Origin: Candidatus Limnocylindrales bacterium
GTDB lineage: Bacteria; Moduliflexota; Moduliflexia; Moduliflexales; JAUQPW01
Reading direction: 5' to 3'
DNA: 64,000 nt
Assembly: GCA_035559535.1 (NCBI GenBank)
Contig: DATMBG010000017.1
Span: 92,375 to 156,374, forward strand
The notes under the pieces were generated by a model. That model did not search any database, was not told the origin of the DNA, and saw only the letters and a list, made by a program, of their open reading frames with translations. Shown here one piece after another: positions 36,470-46,081 of the stretch (the first letter of the stretch is position 1; the number at the start of each line of letters is the position of its first letter). Made by a program: the position numbers and the translations under genes.

Positions 36470-37450
36470 ATGTTTGGTATCGGAGTTGATTTAGGTGCAA
36501 CAAGCGTTCGCATGGCCGTTGTGAGTGATCAAGGGGAAATTGTGAGTAAAACCAGGCGCTGGACGGAAAGCCAGAGAGGGGTTCACAATGTTATTAATAC
36601 CCTTGTAGAGGGTATTAAAGAGATCACAGAAGAAACATCCCTTCCCATCCACGAAATGGCCGGAATTGGGATAGGAGCTGCCGGGCAGGTGCATCCCGTT
36701 ACCGGGGAGGTTATTTTTGCACCCAACCTGGGTTGGGAACATGTCCCCTTAAAAGAACTGCTTTTCTCCGCTTTGCAGAAGAACAATCCCACCCGGTTGT
36801 CCTTCCCCATTCTGGTGGATAATGATGTCCGGGTCGTGACCTGGGGAGAATATAAATATGGAGCCGGCAAGGGGAAAAGGACTTTAATTTGTATTTTTGT
36901 AGGTTCTGGCGTAGGCTCTGGCATCATTGTGGAAGGAGAGCTTCTTCGAGGCCGGGATAATGTAGCAGGTGAAGTTGGTCATACCATCGTTAAACCGGAT
37001 GGATTCCTCTGCAATTGTGGTAATAAAGGATGTTTAGAACTTTACTGTGGAGGACTCCATTTAAAAAACAGAGCCATCCGAGAAATTAACTCAGGCCGTA
37101 AATCCATTGTTCCGGAGATGGTAGAATATAAACTGGAGAGAATTACACCTGAAATCCTTCATCAAGCTCAGGAAAGAGGAGATCCTTTGGCCTGTGAACT
37201 TTGGAGCGAAGCTAAACACTATCTCAGTATCGCAGTAGCCAATCTGACCACAATCTTTAATCCAGAAATGATTATCTTGGGAGGGGGCGTGATTACTTCA
37301 TGCAGGTCTCTTTTACCGACTGTAGTGGCTACCGTTAAATCAAATATTCACCTGTTGGCCCGGAATAGCGTTGAAATTGTAGAATCCCATCTGGGAGACG
37401 ATGCCGGTGTATTAGGCGCTGCTGCGATGATTTTTGATGAATTTAAATAA
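36470..37450 (+). CDS. ROK-family sugar kinase (glucokinase-like)
   Basis: 326 residues. ATP site GIGVDLGATSVRMAVV, sugar-binding and catalytic Asp in VDNDVRVVTWGE, GSGVGSGIIVEGEL, ROK signature with zinc ligands GEVGHTIV...CNCGNKGCLE, and adenosine motif MIILGGGVI. These define ROK kinases with glucose, N-acetylglucosamine or N-acetylmannosamine as usual substrates. Next to a phosphohexomutase, phosphorylation of glucose is a reasonable guess. No ribosome site: the start codon directly follows a palindrome. Confidence 0.88.
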   Translation: MFGIGVDLGATSVRMAVVSDQGEIVSKTRRWTESQRGVHNVINTLVEGIKEITEETSLPIHEMAGIGIGAAGQVHPVTGEVIFAPNLGWEHVPLKELLFSALQKNNPTRLSFPILVDNDVRVVTWGEYKYGAGKGKRTLICIFVGSGVGSGIIVEGELLRGRDNVAGEVGHTIVKPDGFLCNCGNKGCLELYCGGLHLKNRAIREINSGRKSIVPEMVEYKLERITPEILHQAQERGDPLACELWSEAKHYLSIAVANLTTIFNPEMIILGGGVITSCRSLLPTVVATVKSNIHLLARNSVEIVESHLGDDAGVLGAAAMIFDEFK

Positions 37451-37507
37451 GGAAGTTAGATATCAGAAGCCGGACGCTATTCTGATTTTTAGCTTCTTCA
37501 GAATCCT

Positions 37508-39988
37508 ATGGAAACTCAGGTTAATATCCCATCTTTAGATTTTTCAACCCTGGGAACGACTTTTAGAGTGTTAAAACACGAACTTACCGAGTCTGAAGAC
37601 AAAAAAGCTATTCAAAAATCCATTGAAGATACCCGACAGCTTCTGCAAAAACTTGCCGTTGAGCTAAAAGAAAGACCGATAGATTCTCTCCCCCTGGATA
37701 CCTTATTTGGAGTCTTAAGCACCCTGCTTGCGGAAGCTGGACCTCCGCGCTTTGAGACTTCAGATAAACCGGAGCATCAGGAGATTTGTTCCGACATGCA
37801 GGCTTTGCGAAGTGAAGTGGTTCAGGTATTTAAAACCTATTTTGCCCGGGAAGAGTTCCGTGACATTCATTCCTTTGTTGAAGCAGAAGTTATGCCGCTT
37901 CTGGAAGAAGCCATAACCCGACAGATGCCTTTTCGAGTGATCCAGATGGGTAAAGTGGCAGATACTCTGTTTAAGTTTACCGATCGGATTACCAACCCAG
38001 AATTGCAAGGGCTTTTAGAGCAAATTTATACCATGAAATATCCTCGATTTGGGACTTCAGGTGTTCGGGGGCGGTGGAAGATCGACTTCGATGAACTTAA
38101 GGCGAAGCGGGTAACCCAGGCCATCTGTGATTATATCAAAGAGAAATCAAGATTTCCCAGCAATACCCTGGTAGTCGGGTATGACAGTCGTTTATATGCC
38201 GACCGGGTCGCCCATTGGGTTACAGAGGTTTGCCTAGCCAATGGATTTACAGTCCATCTGGCTAATCGCGATACCCCAACCCCTGTGTTGATCTATTGGG
38301 GAGCTGAAAAACTGGGTTCACAAAATATTGCGGGTATTATCATTTGCACTGCCAGCCATAATCCCGTCGAATGGCATGGGATTAAATATTGTAAACCCAA
38401 TGGAGCCTCTGCACCGACTTCGGTGACCGATTGGATTGGTTCACGGGCCAATCTTCTCCAGCTTCTGAAAAAAACCTTTGATCCCGTTGACCTGGATGAA
38501 GCCCAGGAAACCGGACGTGTTATTCCCTTTGATGCCATCGAAGATTACTGTAACTGGATCCTCTCCGAGGAAAAGGGACTTAACAAGCAGGCTATCCGGG
38601 ATTTCTTCGGGGACAAAAGGGTCATCGTCGATGAAATGCATAGTGCTTCACGGGGTTATTTGAGCCGTATCCTGGGAGAGTTAGGAATCGAGCATAAGCT
38701 CATCCATGGAAAAATAGATCGAAAATTGGGCAATCTGGATTATGCCAGCCCGGAGCCGCCGTTTATCCAGGACTGCATGGAAGCTGTCAAAAGAGAAAAA
38801 GCAACCCTGGGATTGGCCGTAGATACCGATTCAGATCGCTACGGTGTGGTCGATGGCGGAGGTATTTTTTTCAAACCCAATCAAATCCTGCCCATGCTGA
38901 CGGATTATTTAGTTCGTATTAAAGGTTATAAGGGCAAGATTGTCAGAACCCAATCAACTTCCAGGGCGATGGATGAGGTGGCCAAAAACCTGGCATCTAC
39001 AGGTCGAATTGTCAAACCCGGTCCTACCGAACTCCCCAACTATGCCAGAAGTGCTTCTTATCAAACCCGGGTTGGAAAAAAGGAAGATCTGGCCGGACTT
39101 CCGCTTCACGTCGTGGCGGTGGGAATCAAATACATTGCAGAGGTTATGGAGCCAGATCGCAATAATTTTATTATTGGGGGGGAGGAGAGTTCAGGATTAA
39201 CCACCCAGGGGCATATTTTGGATAAGGATGGAATCTGGGCCTGTATGTTGATCATGGAAATGATGGCCGTACAGAGGAAGTCAATCCATGAACTTTGGAG
39301 GGATTTCACGAAAAGATATGGGGAATTTCATTCCGACCGGGTCGATGTCGATGCCACCGACAAAGCCAAAGAGAAATTTATCGATTTCTATCTGGATAGC
39401 TATCAAAACCTAACTCCCGAGCAATTAGATCAAAAGAGGATTGCCGGACTCAAAGTCGTCTATCTGGGAGGGGTTCGCTACGATAATGTCGAAATCATTC
39501 TGGAAGACGAAAAAACGCACGAACGTAGTTATCTGATTCTCCGTGCTTCCGGTACGGAACCTCTCAACAGGGTTTACACCGAAAGCCCCTCTGAAGAAAA
39601 GCGGCAAAAAATCGAAAAAGAGGCCCTTCAAAAACTGGAAGAGTTCTCGGCGGAGGTCCTTGAAAAAGTCCAGAGTTTTTGGGAATTGGTGGATACCCTT
39701 ACCGTTACAGAACCCAGCCAGCGTCTGGCAGACCTGGCCATTGAGGTTATCAAAAATCTGGGTCAGAAGACCTATGAGGGCCATATCCTGGATCATGTGA
39801 TCCAGGAACTGGAGAGGAGGCAGGCGGATAAGGTACGGTTTCTGGTAGAAAAGAGAAATAAAAAGGTTGTTGAAAAATGGCTGAAGCTTTTAAAGGCCAG
39901 AAGTGGATTGGGGCCCCATACCGATGATCCTATCCGTTCATCTCGTCCGGTTACCAACATGATCGGTGAAGCTCCCATCATACCGTAA
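37508..39988 (+). CDS. Phosphohexomutase (phosphoglucomutase/phosphomannomutase) with long terminal extensions
   Basis: 826 residues against about 450-580 for the family. Core (about 178-690): RFGTSGVRGRW, phosphoserine loop TASHNPVEWHGIKYCKPNG, metal loop DTDSDRYGVVDG, sugar loop GGEESSGLTTQG and phosphate-binding RASGTEPLNRVYTE, all intact. The first 175 residues are helical without a recognised domain; the last 130 are also helical and charged. It should interconvert hexose 1- and 6-phosphates. The gene lies between a ROK kinase and a beta-helix transferase, consistent with nucleotide-sugar or glucan precursor supply. No ribosome site; an ATCAGAA/TTCTGAT hairpin fills the 57-bp gap before it. 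Confidence 0.88.
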   Translation: METQVNIPSLDFSTLGTTFRVLKHELTESEDKKAIQKSIEDTRQLLQKLAVELKERPIDSLPLDTLFGVLSTLLAEAGPPRFETSDKPEHQEICSDMQALRSEVVQVFKTYFAREEFRDIHSFVEAEVMPLLEEAITRQMPFRVIQMGKVADTLFKFTDRITNPELQGLLEQIYTMKYPRFGTSGVRGRWKIDFDELKAKRVTQAICDYIKEKSRFPSNTLVVGYDSRLYADRVAHWVTEVCLANGFTVHLANRDTPTPVLIYWGAEKLGSQNIAGIIICTASHNPVEWHGIKYCKPNGASAPTSVTDWIGSRANLLQLLKKTFDPVDLDEAQETGRVIPFDAIEDYCNWILSEEKGLNKQAIRDFFGDKRVIVDEMHSASRGYLSRILGELGIEHKLIHGKIDRKLGNLDYASPEPPFIQDCMEAVKREKATLGLAVDTDSDRYGVVDGGGIFFKPNQILPMLTDYLVRIKGYKGKIVRTQSTSRAMDEVAKNLASTGRIVKPGPTELPNYARSASYQTRVGKKEDLAGLPLHVVAVGIKYIAEVMEPDRNNFIIGGEESSGLTTQGHILDKDGIWACMLIMEMMAVQRKSIHELWRDFTKRYGEFHSDRVDVDATDKAKEKFIDFYLDSYQNLTPEQLDQKRIAGLKVVYLGGVRYDNVEIILEDEKTHERSYLILRASGTEPLNRVYTESPSEEKRQKIEKEALQKLEEFSAEVLEKVQSFWELVDTLTVTEPSQRLADLAIEVIKNLGQKTYEGHILDHVIQELERRQADKVRFLVEKRNKKVVEKWLKLLKARSGLGPHTDDPIRSSRPVTNMIGEAPIIP

Positions 39989-40019
39989 TTTTTTAACCGG
40001 ACCAGCCAGGGAGGAATCT

Positions 40020-40697
40020 ATGCTAAAACCGGTAGATTTTTTTGATTTATCTAAGTTTAAACATCGCGCCATCTTTGAAGATCTGACTTATGTTTGGGAT
40101 GTTCTAAAGGTTATCGAGGCTTATATTGAAAAAAATTTGAAGCCGGGTATTTGGGGAGTTGTTAAAGAAGGCGCTTATGTTGAAAAGGATAGAGTGTATA
40201 TTGGAAAAGGAACCGTAGTGGAACCCGGTGCTTATATTCGAGGTCCTGCCATCATCGGGGAAGATAACGAAATCCGAAACGGCGCTTACATTCGCGAAAA
40301 TGTGATCATTGGAGATCGTTGTGTTATCGGTCATGCTTCAGAGATTAAAAATTCCATTGTTCTGGATGAAGGTAAGGCCCCTCACTTCAATTATGTCGGG
40401 GATAGCGTGCTGGGTAACGGTTGTAACCTCGGAGCCGGTACCAAGTTATCTAATTTAAAAGTGACCTGGGATAATATTAAAATCAAAATTCGTGGACAAC
40501 TCTATGACACGGGTCTTCTCAAGTTCGGCGCCATGGTAGGTGACCAGGTAGAAACGGGCTGTAATTCGGTTCTTAACCCGGGAACTTTACTGGGACCGGG
40601 ATGCCTGGTTTATCCCAATGCAACGATTGGTGGTTACTTTCCGGCCCGGACTATTATAAAATTAAGACAGGTTCTTGAGGAGACAGAGCGAAAATAA
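40020..40697 (+). CDS. Left-handed beta-helix protein, GlmU C-terminal/nucleotidyltransferase-like
   Basis: 225 residues from ATG 40020, which has a GGGAGG site. After a 40-residue helical N-terminus come hexapeptide repeats (VYIGKGTVVEPGAYIRG, IIGEDNEIRNGAYIREN, VIIGDRCVIGHASEI), then FNYVGDSVLGNGCNLGAGTK and ATIGGYFPARTII. This matches acetyltransferase/sugar-nucleotide transferase beta-helices such as the C-terminal half of GlmU, but the pyrophosphorylase half is absent. It follows the phosphohexomutase by 31 bp, so it may acetylate or otherwise modify a hexose phosphate. Catalytic residues were not assigned. Confidence 0.8.
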   Translation: MLKPVDFFDLSKFKHRAIFEDLTYVWDVLKVIEAYIEKNLKPGIWGVVKEGAYVEKDRVYIGKGTVVEPGAYIRGPAIIGEDNEIRNGAYIRENVIIGDRCVIGHASEIKNSIVLDEGKAPHFNYVGDSVLGNGCNLGAGTKLSNLKVTWDNIKIKIRGQLYDTGLLKFGAMVGDQVETGCNSVLNPGTLLGPGCLVYPNATIGGYFPARTIIKLRQVLEETERK

Positions 40698-41002
40698 GGG
40701 GAAGGTAAGGAAATAAACTCTTTACCACAACCACTCCACTCTGGCCTTGCCAGGAATCAGGTGAATTATCAGGTAAATGCTGGGAGCCAACCCATAGCTA
40801 ATGCAACTTATGAGCAAGATTTTTATGCCTGGTTGTTAAAAAGTGCCGAATTAATTCGGTGTTGAAATCAGAATGAGCTGTTGAACCTATGGCCGAGGAA
40901 TTAGAAGGTCAGGTCGCGATGAATCAACCGTACCTTAAAGGTGTGAATACACTCTCGAAGAGGTCCTAGACCCTAACTTTTATCCCGAATAAAAAGAACT
41001 TT
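40698..41002. other. Intergenic region between convergent genes
   Basis: 305 bp without a gene. It holds an exact 14-bp palindrome CCGAATTAATTCGG (40846-40859); no clear terminator for either flanking gene is visible. Confidence 0.4.
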
Positions 41003-41713
41003 TCAAGCCCCCAGATAAGCCTTTCTTACCTGGGGATTCTGCAGAAGTTCCTTACCAGTACCTGTCAGAGCAATTTTACCCCGCTCCAACACATAGGCTC
41101 GATGGGCAATTTTAAGGGCGATGGCAGCCATCTGTTCGACCAAGAGGATGGTTACACCTTCCTGGTTAAGGGCTTTGATGGTTTTGACGATCTCCAGGAC
41201 CATGACAGGAGACAGGCCCATGGAAGGTTCATCCATGAGGAGGAAGGTAGGTTCCGACATGAGGGCCCGGGAGATGGCCAGCATCTGTTGTTGCCCTCCG
41301 CTCAGGGTTCCGGCCATCTGATTTTTCCGTTCTTTTAAAATCGGAAAGCGCGCGTACTCCCGCTCGATAAGTTTCGTAATCCGGTCTCGGCCCTCTTTAA
41401 AACGGGTATAAGCTCCCAAAAGAAGATTATCGTAAACCGTTTGATCGGCAAAAATCTGACGACCCTGGAGTACCGGAGACATCCCCAGACGAAGGATTTC
41501 ATGGGGCTTACAGGTCGAAATATCTACATCCTTGAAATAGACGGTTCCCTGAACTTTAGGGATCAAACCAAAAATAGCATTTAAGGTCGTTGTCTTACCG
41601 GCCCCGTTACTTCCAATAATAGCCACGATCTCTCCTTTTTCAACCTGGAGATCAATCCCACGTAAAGCTTCCACATGACCGTAGTTTACGACTAAATTTT
41701 TAACTTGTAGCAC
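41003..41713 (-). CDS. livF: Branched-chain amino acid ABC transporter ATP-binding protein LivF
   Basis: 236 residues from GTG 41713, the normal LivF length. Walker A IGSNGAGKTTTLNAIFG, PVLQGRQIFADQTVYDNLLLG, signature LSGGQQQMLAISRALM, Walker B FLLMDEPSMGLSP, switch His replaced by Gln (LLVEQMAAIALKIA) as usual in LivF. A longer frame to ATG 41848 translates the upstream palindrome into Tyr/Thr/Pro-rich sequence and is rejected. Last gene of the livK-livH-livMG-livF operon; pairs with the LivG half of the fused protein. No ribosome site. Confidence 0.92.
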   Translation of the reverse strand: MLQVKNLVVNYGHVEALRGIDLQVEKGEIVAIIGSNGAGKTTTLNAIFGLIPKVQGTVYFKDVDISTCKPHEILRLGMSPVLQGRQIFADQTVYDNLLLGAYTRFKEGRDRITKLIEREYARFPILKERKNQMAGTLSGGQQQMLAISRALMSEPTFLLMDEPSMGLSPVMVLEIVKTIKALNQEGVTILLVEQMAAIALKIAHRAYVLERGKIALTGTGKELLQNPQVRKAYLGA

Positions 41714-41719
41714 GCTTCT

Positions 41720-41877
41720 TAAAGAAGTATAGGGTATGGAAGTATAGAGGTATGGGAGTATGGAAGTGTGGGGGTGTGGGGGTGTGGGGGTGTAGGTAGC
41801 TCCTTTACACTTCCATACTTTCATACCTCTATACTTCCATACTTCCACACCTTCTCACTCCCCTACCCTATACTTTA
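41720..41877. repeat. Palindromic repeat, family A, copy 3 (operon-internal)
   Basis: TAAAGAAGTATAGGGTATGG and units GAAGTATAGAGG, GTGTGGGGG face CACTTCCATACTTTC, CCTCTATACTTCC and CTACCCTATACTTTA. It fills the gap between livMG and livF and ends 7 bases before the livF GTG. Confidence 0.88.
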
Positions 41878-41885
41878 TTAATTAC

Positions 41886-43712
41886 TTATCCTACTTCCTT
41901 CAACGCTTCCGGATCTCCCAGATAGGCCTCGATCACCTTTTTATCTTGTTGCACATGGATTGGCTTTCCTTCTGCAATCTTACTTCCAAAATCCAGAACC
42001 GTAATCCAATCAGAGATCTGCATCACCAATTCCATATGATGCTCGATGACCAGGACGGTAATTCCCATATTTCGAATATCTTGAATAACCTTGGAAAGAA
42101 GGTGAACTTCTGCTGGATTGACCCCGGCGGCAGGTTCATCCAGTAGAAGCAAAGAAGGTTCTACCGCAAGAGCCCGGGCGATTTCTACCAGCCGTTGATG
42201 ACCATAAGATAAATTCTGGGCTTCTTCATACGCTTTGTCTTGAATTCCCAGGAATCTGAGCAAATCTAAAGCCCGTTGTCGATAAATTTCTTCTTCTTGA
42301 ACGGCTTTACGGGTTCTGAACAAATGGTGCCAGAAACCGGCTTTGAGGTGGAGGTGGAATCCGACCATCACGTTATCAAGGACCGTTAACCCCTGGAACA
42401 GGTTGACCGTCTGAAAGGTTCGGGTAACTCCTAACCTGGCCATTTCATGGGGACGAATCTTAGAAAGTTTTTTGCCCCGGTAGAAAATATCTCCCCCAGA
42501 GGGTTTATAAACCCCGGTCAAAACATTGACAAAGGTACTTTTTCCGGAGCCATTAGGGCCGATCAACGCGTGAATCTTTCCAGGCTCAATTTGCACACTC
42601 AACCGATCAATAGCCCGTAAGCCGCCAAAATCCTTTACCAGAGCCCGGGTTTCAATAATAGGTTGCCCGTTTGTTTCTTCATGGCGGATGAATCGCAATT
42701 TTTGAATATCTATCGGCTTTTCTTCTAGGGGTTTTATTTTGCGTTTTTTGAAATAAGGAAGGTTACCCAGAGAGCCCACAATCCCCCGGGGAAGAAGGAT
42801 TACGGTCCCTAAAATAATAAGCCCATAAATCATCAAATGGTAATCATGTAATGAGGCAAATATCTGGGGGATCGAGTTTAATAGGACCGTTCCCACAAGA
42901 GGGCCATATAGCGTTCGACTCCCTCCCATGAGGATGGAGGCCAGGAAGAGGATAGATTGACTGAACACGAAGGTATCGCTGTTGATATAACCGGGTGGAA
43001 CCTGGTGGGCGAAGAAAACCCCGGCCATACCGCCATAAATAGAGCAAATGACAAAGGCAAGTACTTTGTACCTGTATACATTAACCCCGACCGTCTCTGC
43101 CGCCACCTCACTTTGCTGTAAAGCAAGGAAGGTTCGACCATACCTGGCGGTTAAAAGATGATTGGCAGCCAGTTGGGCGAAAAGGGTAAAGAAAGCGACC
43201 AGGTAGAAATATTGCCGGGGGGTCATGAAATCTCCGAAGGGAATCTTAGGTGGATTAATTCCAAAGATTCCCATAGGGCCATTGGTTAAGTCCATCCAGC
43301 GGTTAGCTGTTACTTCTATAACAAATCCAAAGGCCAGGGTTACAACGGCCAGATAATGGCCCTTGGCCCGTAAGCAGGGGAGGGCTACGATGGCTCCGAG
43401 GATCCCGGCCAGAATCATCGCAAGGGGTAAGGTAATCCAGAAGGAGATTCCCATACGGGTTGTTAAAATAGCCGTTGTGTAAGCTCCTACAGCATAAAAT
43501 CCCATGTGTCCCAGGGAAATCTGTCCGGTCCATCCGACGAGGATATCCAAACCTAGAGCCGCAATGGATAAATAGGCTAGGCTCTGCATCATAAGGAGGT
43601 AAAAAGGATCCTGAAAAACCATCGGAAGCAGGATAATTCCTAAAATAACCAAACCTATTTTTATCCAGGATGTCAGGGTATAATCCGCAAAAATAGGAAG
43701 AGACTTCATCAT
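41886..43712 (-). CDS. livMG: Fused branched-chain amino acid permease and ATPase (LivM-LivG)
   Basis: 608 residues. Residues 1-315 are a LivM permease (LDILVGWTGQISLGHMGFYA, LRAKGHYLAVVTLAFG, GMAGVFFAHQVPPGYI); a linker (315-350) leads to a LivG ATPase with IGPNGSGKSTFVNVLTG, RTFQTVNLFQGLTVLDNVM, LSYGHQRLVEIARAL, LLLLDEPAAGVNP and VIEHHMELVM. The fusion places membrane and motor subunits in one chain, a recurrent arrangement in this family. Its ATG overlaps the livH stop as ATGA, implying translational coupling. Confidence 0.93.
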   Translation of the reverse strand: MMKSLPIFADYTLTSWIKIGLVILGIILLPMVFQDPFYLLMMQSLAYLSIAALGLDILVGWTGQISLGHMGFYAVGAYTTAILTTRMGISFWITLPLAMILAGILGAIVALPCLRAKGHYLAVVTLAFGFVIEVTANRWMDLTNGPMGIFGINPPKIPFGDFMTPRQYFYLVAFFTLFAQLAANHLLTARYGRTFLALQQSEVAAETVGVNVYRYKVLAFVICSIYGGMAGVFFAHQVPPGYINSDTFVFSQSILFLASILMGGSRTLYGPLVGTVLLNSIPQIFASLHDYHLMIYGLIILGTVILLPRGIVGSLGNLPYFKKRKIKPLEEKPIDIQKLRFIRHEETNGQPIIETRALVKDFGGLRAIDRLSVQIEPGKIHALIGPNGSGKSTFVNVLTGVYKPSGGDIFYRGKKLSKIRPHEMARLGVTRTFQTVNLFQGLTVLDNVMVGFHLHLKAGFWHHLFRTRKAVQEEEIYRQRALDLLRFLGIQDKAYEEAQNLSYGHQRLVEIARALAVEPSLLLLDEPAAGVNPAEVHLLSKVIQDIRNMGITVLVIEHHMELVMQISDWITVLDFGSKIAEGKPIHVQQDKKVIEAYLGDPEALKEVG

Positions 43713-44578
43713 TGTTTTCCAAGCAATCCGGTTGGTTTCACGGCCAGGATTAAAATAATCAGCGCAAACGTGATTCCATCCTTAAGATTGGAGTTAATTC
43801 CTGCAGCGACTTGTTCGATAACCCCCATGATCAGACCCCCTACTAAAATACCCAGGGGGTTTTCCAGTCCTCCCAGAATAGCGGCTGCAAATGCTTTAAC
43901 GCCTACAACGGTTCCCATATAGGCGTAGGCAAAGGTGATGGGAGCAATGAGCACCCCGCCAAGCGCCGCGAGGACGGAGGACAAAACATAAGCAAGAATA
44001 ACCATTCGCTGAACATTGATTCCCATAGCCGCTGCAGCATTGCTGTTATGGGCAACGGCCAGAAGGGCTTTTCCCAAAATAGACCGCCTCAGAAAAACCA
44101 TCAATAGAATCATGACCGATATGGAAACGACCAGGATAAGAATTTCTTGGGGCAGAATCCCGGCTCCGGCAATGTGAATAGCTTTATCTCCCAAGGGGGA
44201 CGGAAAAGGATGTTGCTCCGGTCGCCAGATCAATTGAGCAGCATTTCGAAGGATAACTGCCACCGAAAGGGTACTAAGCACCCAGCTTAAAGAGGTTAAA
44301 TGTCGGACGGGCCTTACAGCAATCCGCTCCAAGGCAGCCCCCATCATGGCCAGCAATCCGGTAGCCAGAATCGCAGCCATAATAAAAGCCGTTATGGAAG
44401 GTCCGCCCAGAGCCAGATAGCAGGTAAGACCAAAAAGAGCCCCAATCATCAAAAAATCTCCTTGACCGAAATTGAGGGTATTGGTTGTAATGGAGGTAAT
44501 ATAATATCCTTGAGCAATAAGGGCATAAATGCTCCCGACCGCCATACCACTGATAAGGGCCTGCCAGAGTTTGGTCAT
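43709..44578 (-). CDS. livH: Branched-chain amino acid ABC transporter permease LivH
   Basis: 289 residues from ATG 44578 (an upstream TTG at 44596 lies in a palindrome and is not needed). Typical LivH: ALISGMAVGSIYALIAQGYY, TLNFGQGDFLMIGALFG, the loop GKALLAVAHNSNAAAAMGIN and the end AVKPTGLLGK. It forms the membrane pore with the LivM half of the next protein. No Shine-Dalgarno sequence; a 16-bp perfect palindrome ends 10 bases upstream. Confidence 0.92.
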   Translation of the reverse strand: MTKLWQALISGMAVGSIYALIAQGYYITSITTNTLNFGQGDFLMIGALFGLTCYLALGGPSITAFIMAAILATGLLAMMGAALERIAVRPVRHLTSLSWVLSTLSVAVILRNAAQLIWRPEQHPFPSPLGDKAIHIAGAGILPQEILILVVSISVMILLMVFLRRSILGKALLAVAHNSNAAAAMGINVQRMVILAYVLSSVLAALGGVLIAPITFAYAYMGTVVGVKAFAAAILGGLENPLGILVGGLIMGVIEQVAAGINSNLKDGITFALIILILAVKPTGLLGKQ

Positions 44579-44588
44579 TTTAAAATTA

Positions 44589-44660
44589 AAAGGCAAAAGG
44601 TAAAAATTCTCACCCTGCCCCCAGGGTTGGGGTGCAGGTACCTCTTTACCTTTTGCCTTT
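44589..44660. repeat. Perfect-armed palindrome between livK and livH, family C
   Basis: AAAGGCAAAAGGTAAA at 44589-44604 and its exact complement at 44645-44660, around an inner hairpin CTGCCCCCAGGGTTGGGGTG. The same AAAGGC-type stem precedes glgB. It fills the livK-livH gap. Confidence 0.8.
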
Positions 44661-44665
44661 ACCTT

Positions 44666-45826
44666 TTACATTTCCAATCGAACGAGCTCTCCATTTTTAT
44701 AAGTAACCAGGAAACCTTTTCCAGGTCCCAGAGCTTCATGATCGTCCTTGCTATAAGGTTTAGGAGAAATAGCCGTCACAGCATCGGTGAAATCGTCTGT
44801 TTCTTCTATGGCGTCCCGGATCTTCTTGGGATCAGGTCCTACTTTACTTAAGGCCTTTAACATAAGACGGGTTGCGTCGTAAGTCTGGGCGGTTACAATG
44901 GGATAAAAATCATCCCCATACTCTGCTACCACTTTTTTATGAAATTCCTTGGCCTTTTCACTGTGATCAATGGTATACGAGCTTACCGATACAACCCCCT
45001 CAACGAGTTCTTTACCTCCTAGCTTCACAAAACTGGGAGCGAGAAGCGCCCAGGTATCTACAAAGGGAATTCTATACCCAATCTTGTCCATACTTTTTAA
45101 AATTTGAACAGCTTCGGGAGCCAAAGCAAAGGCCATCAGGCAATCTACCTGGGCTTCTTTTAACCGGGTAAGCTGGGCGGTCATATCCGTATCTCCCACA
45201 GCAAACCTCTGAACTTCCGCAGCCAGTGTGATACCATTTTCTTTTAATTGTTTCAAAGCTTCTTGTCGACCACTTTCCCCCCAGCCGGTTGTATCGTTCA
45301 TAAGACCGACCCTTTGACAGCCTTTCTTTTTAACATATTCTATCATGAGGGCAATCTGAGCACTGTCTACCAGGGACAGGTGAAAGATATAGTTTTTAGG
45401 GGCGTTCTTGTAGCGTTGCGTTAAGGGAACTGCCGTGGCAATGGAGATAATATGAGGTATCTCATACCTTTGGGTTATATCAATGGTAGCCAAAGCAACA
45501 CCACTATTCACCGGACCGATGACTCCGATAACCTTATCCAGGGTAATCAATCGGGTGGTATTCTGAACTCCTTTAGCCGGTTGTGTTTCATCGTCATAGA
45601 CAACTCCAATAACAGGATGCCCCTGATAACCTCCTTGCTCGTTGTATTCTTTGATGGCCAGATTAAAACCCCTCACAGCCGCCTGACCAAAGTCAAAAGT
45701 ACCTCCGGTCAGAGATCCGGAAAAACCTATTTTAATATGATCGGCCAGGGTTTGCGAAGGGTTTATTCCCATGAGGATGAGAAAAAAGATGAGGAAGAGC
45801 ATAAAAAGCCTACCCGTACGTTTCAC
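44666..45826 (-). CDS. livK: Branched-chain amino acid ABC transporter substrate-binding protein LivK
   Basis: 386 residues from GTG 45826 with an AGGAGG site. Sec signal peptide (LFMLFLIFFLILMGINPS, TLA) then the LivK fold: IKIGFSGSLTGGTFDFGQAA, GHPVIGVVYDDETQPAKGV, GPVNSGVALATIDI. It delivers an amino acid or similar ligand to the LivHMGF complex encoded downstream on the same strand. As first gene it has the only strong ribosome site of the operon. Ligand not predictable. Confidence 0.92.
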   Translation of the reverse strand: MKRTGRLFMLFLIFFLILMGINPSQTLADHIKIGFSGSLTGGTFDFGQAAVRGFNLAIKEYNEQGGYQGHPVIGVVYDDETQPAKGVQNTTRLITLDKVIGVIGPVNSGVALATIDITQRYEIPHIISIATAVPLTQRYKNAPKNYIFHLSLVDSAQIALMIEYVKKKGCQRVGLMNDTTGWGESGRQEALKQLKENGITLAAEVQRFAVGDTDMTAQLTRLKEAQVDCLMAFALAPEAVQILKSMDKIGYRIPFVDTWALLAPSFVKLGGKELVEGVVSVSSYTIDHSEKAKEFHKKVVAEYGDDFYPIVTAQTYDATRLMLKALSKVGPDPKKIRDAIEETDDFTDAVTAISPKPYSKDDHEALGPGKGFLVTYKNGELVRLEM

Positions 45827-45848
45827 GTTTCTACCTCCTGATCACAAT

Positions 45849-46076
45849 AGTACCTTGTAAAGTTAGTTTGAATATACCTTAAAAACCTCGTTAGGGGGGA
45901 TTTGTTTATAGCATCTCCAGCCTTATGAGAGGAAGCTCCGTTAGGAGCGACCGGTTCGGAACAGATCCAGCCCAGATCGCTGCTGGGAGAGTCAAATGAG
46001 ATGTTGGGCCTACTCCAAACAATCAGCTCCTGACAGAGCTTTTAAGGATTTATCAAAATTAACTTTACAAGGTAGT
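45849..46076. mobile_element. MITE-like element 1
   Basis: Ends with imperfect inverted repeats AGTACCTTGTAAAGTTA (45849-45865) and TAACTTTACAAGGTAGT (46060-46076), 15 of 17 matching. 228 bp, no coding sequence. The same termini bound element 2 at 46238-46408. Confidence 0.65.
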
Positions 46077-46081
46077 AGTAC

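Noticed and set aside
41714-41848. Longer LivF start at ATG 41848
   Set aside because: The extra 45 residues are a translation of the family A palindrome (Tyr/Thr/Pro/His-rich) and LivF homology starts at the GTG 41713.
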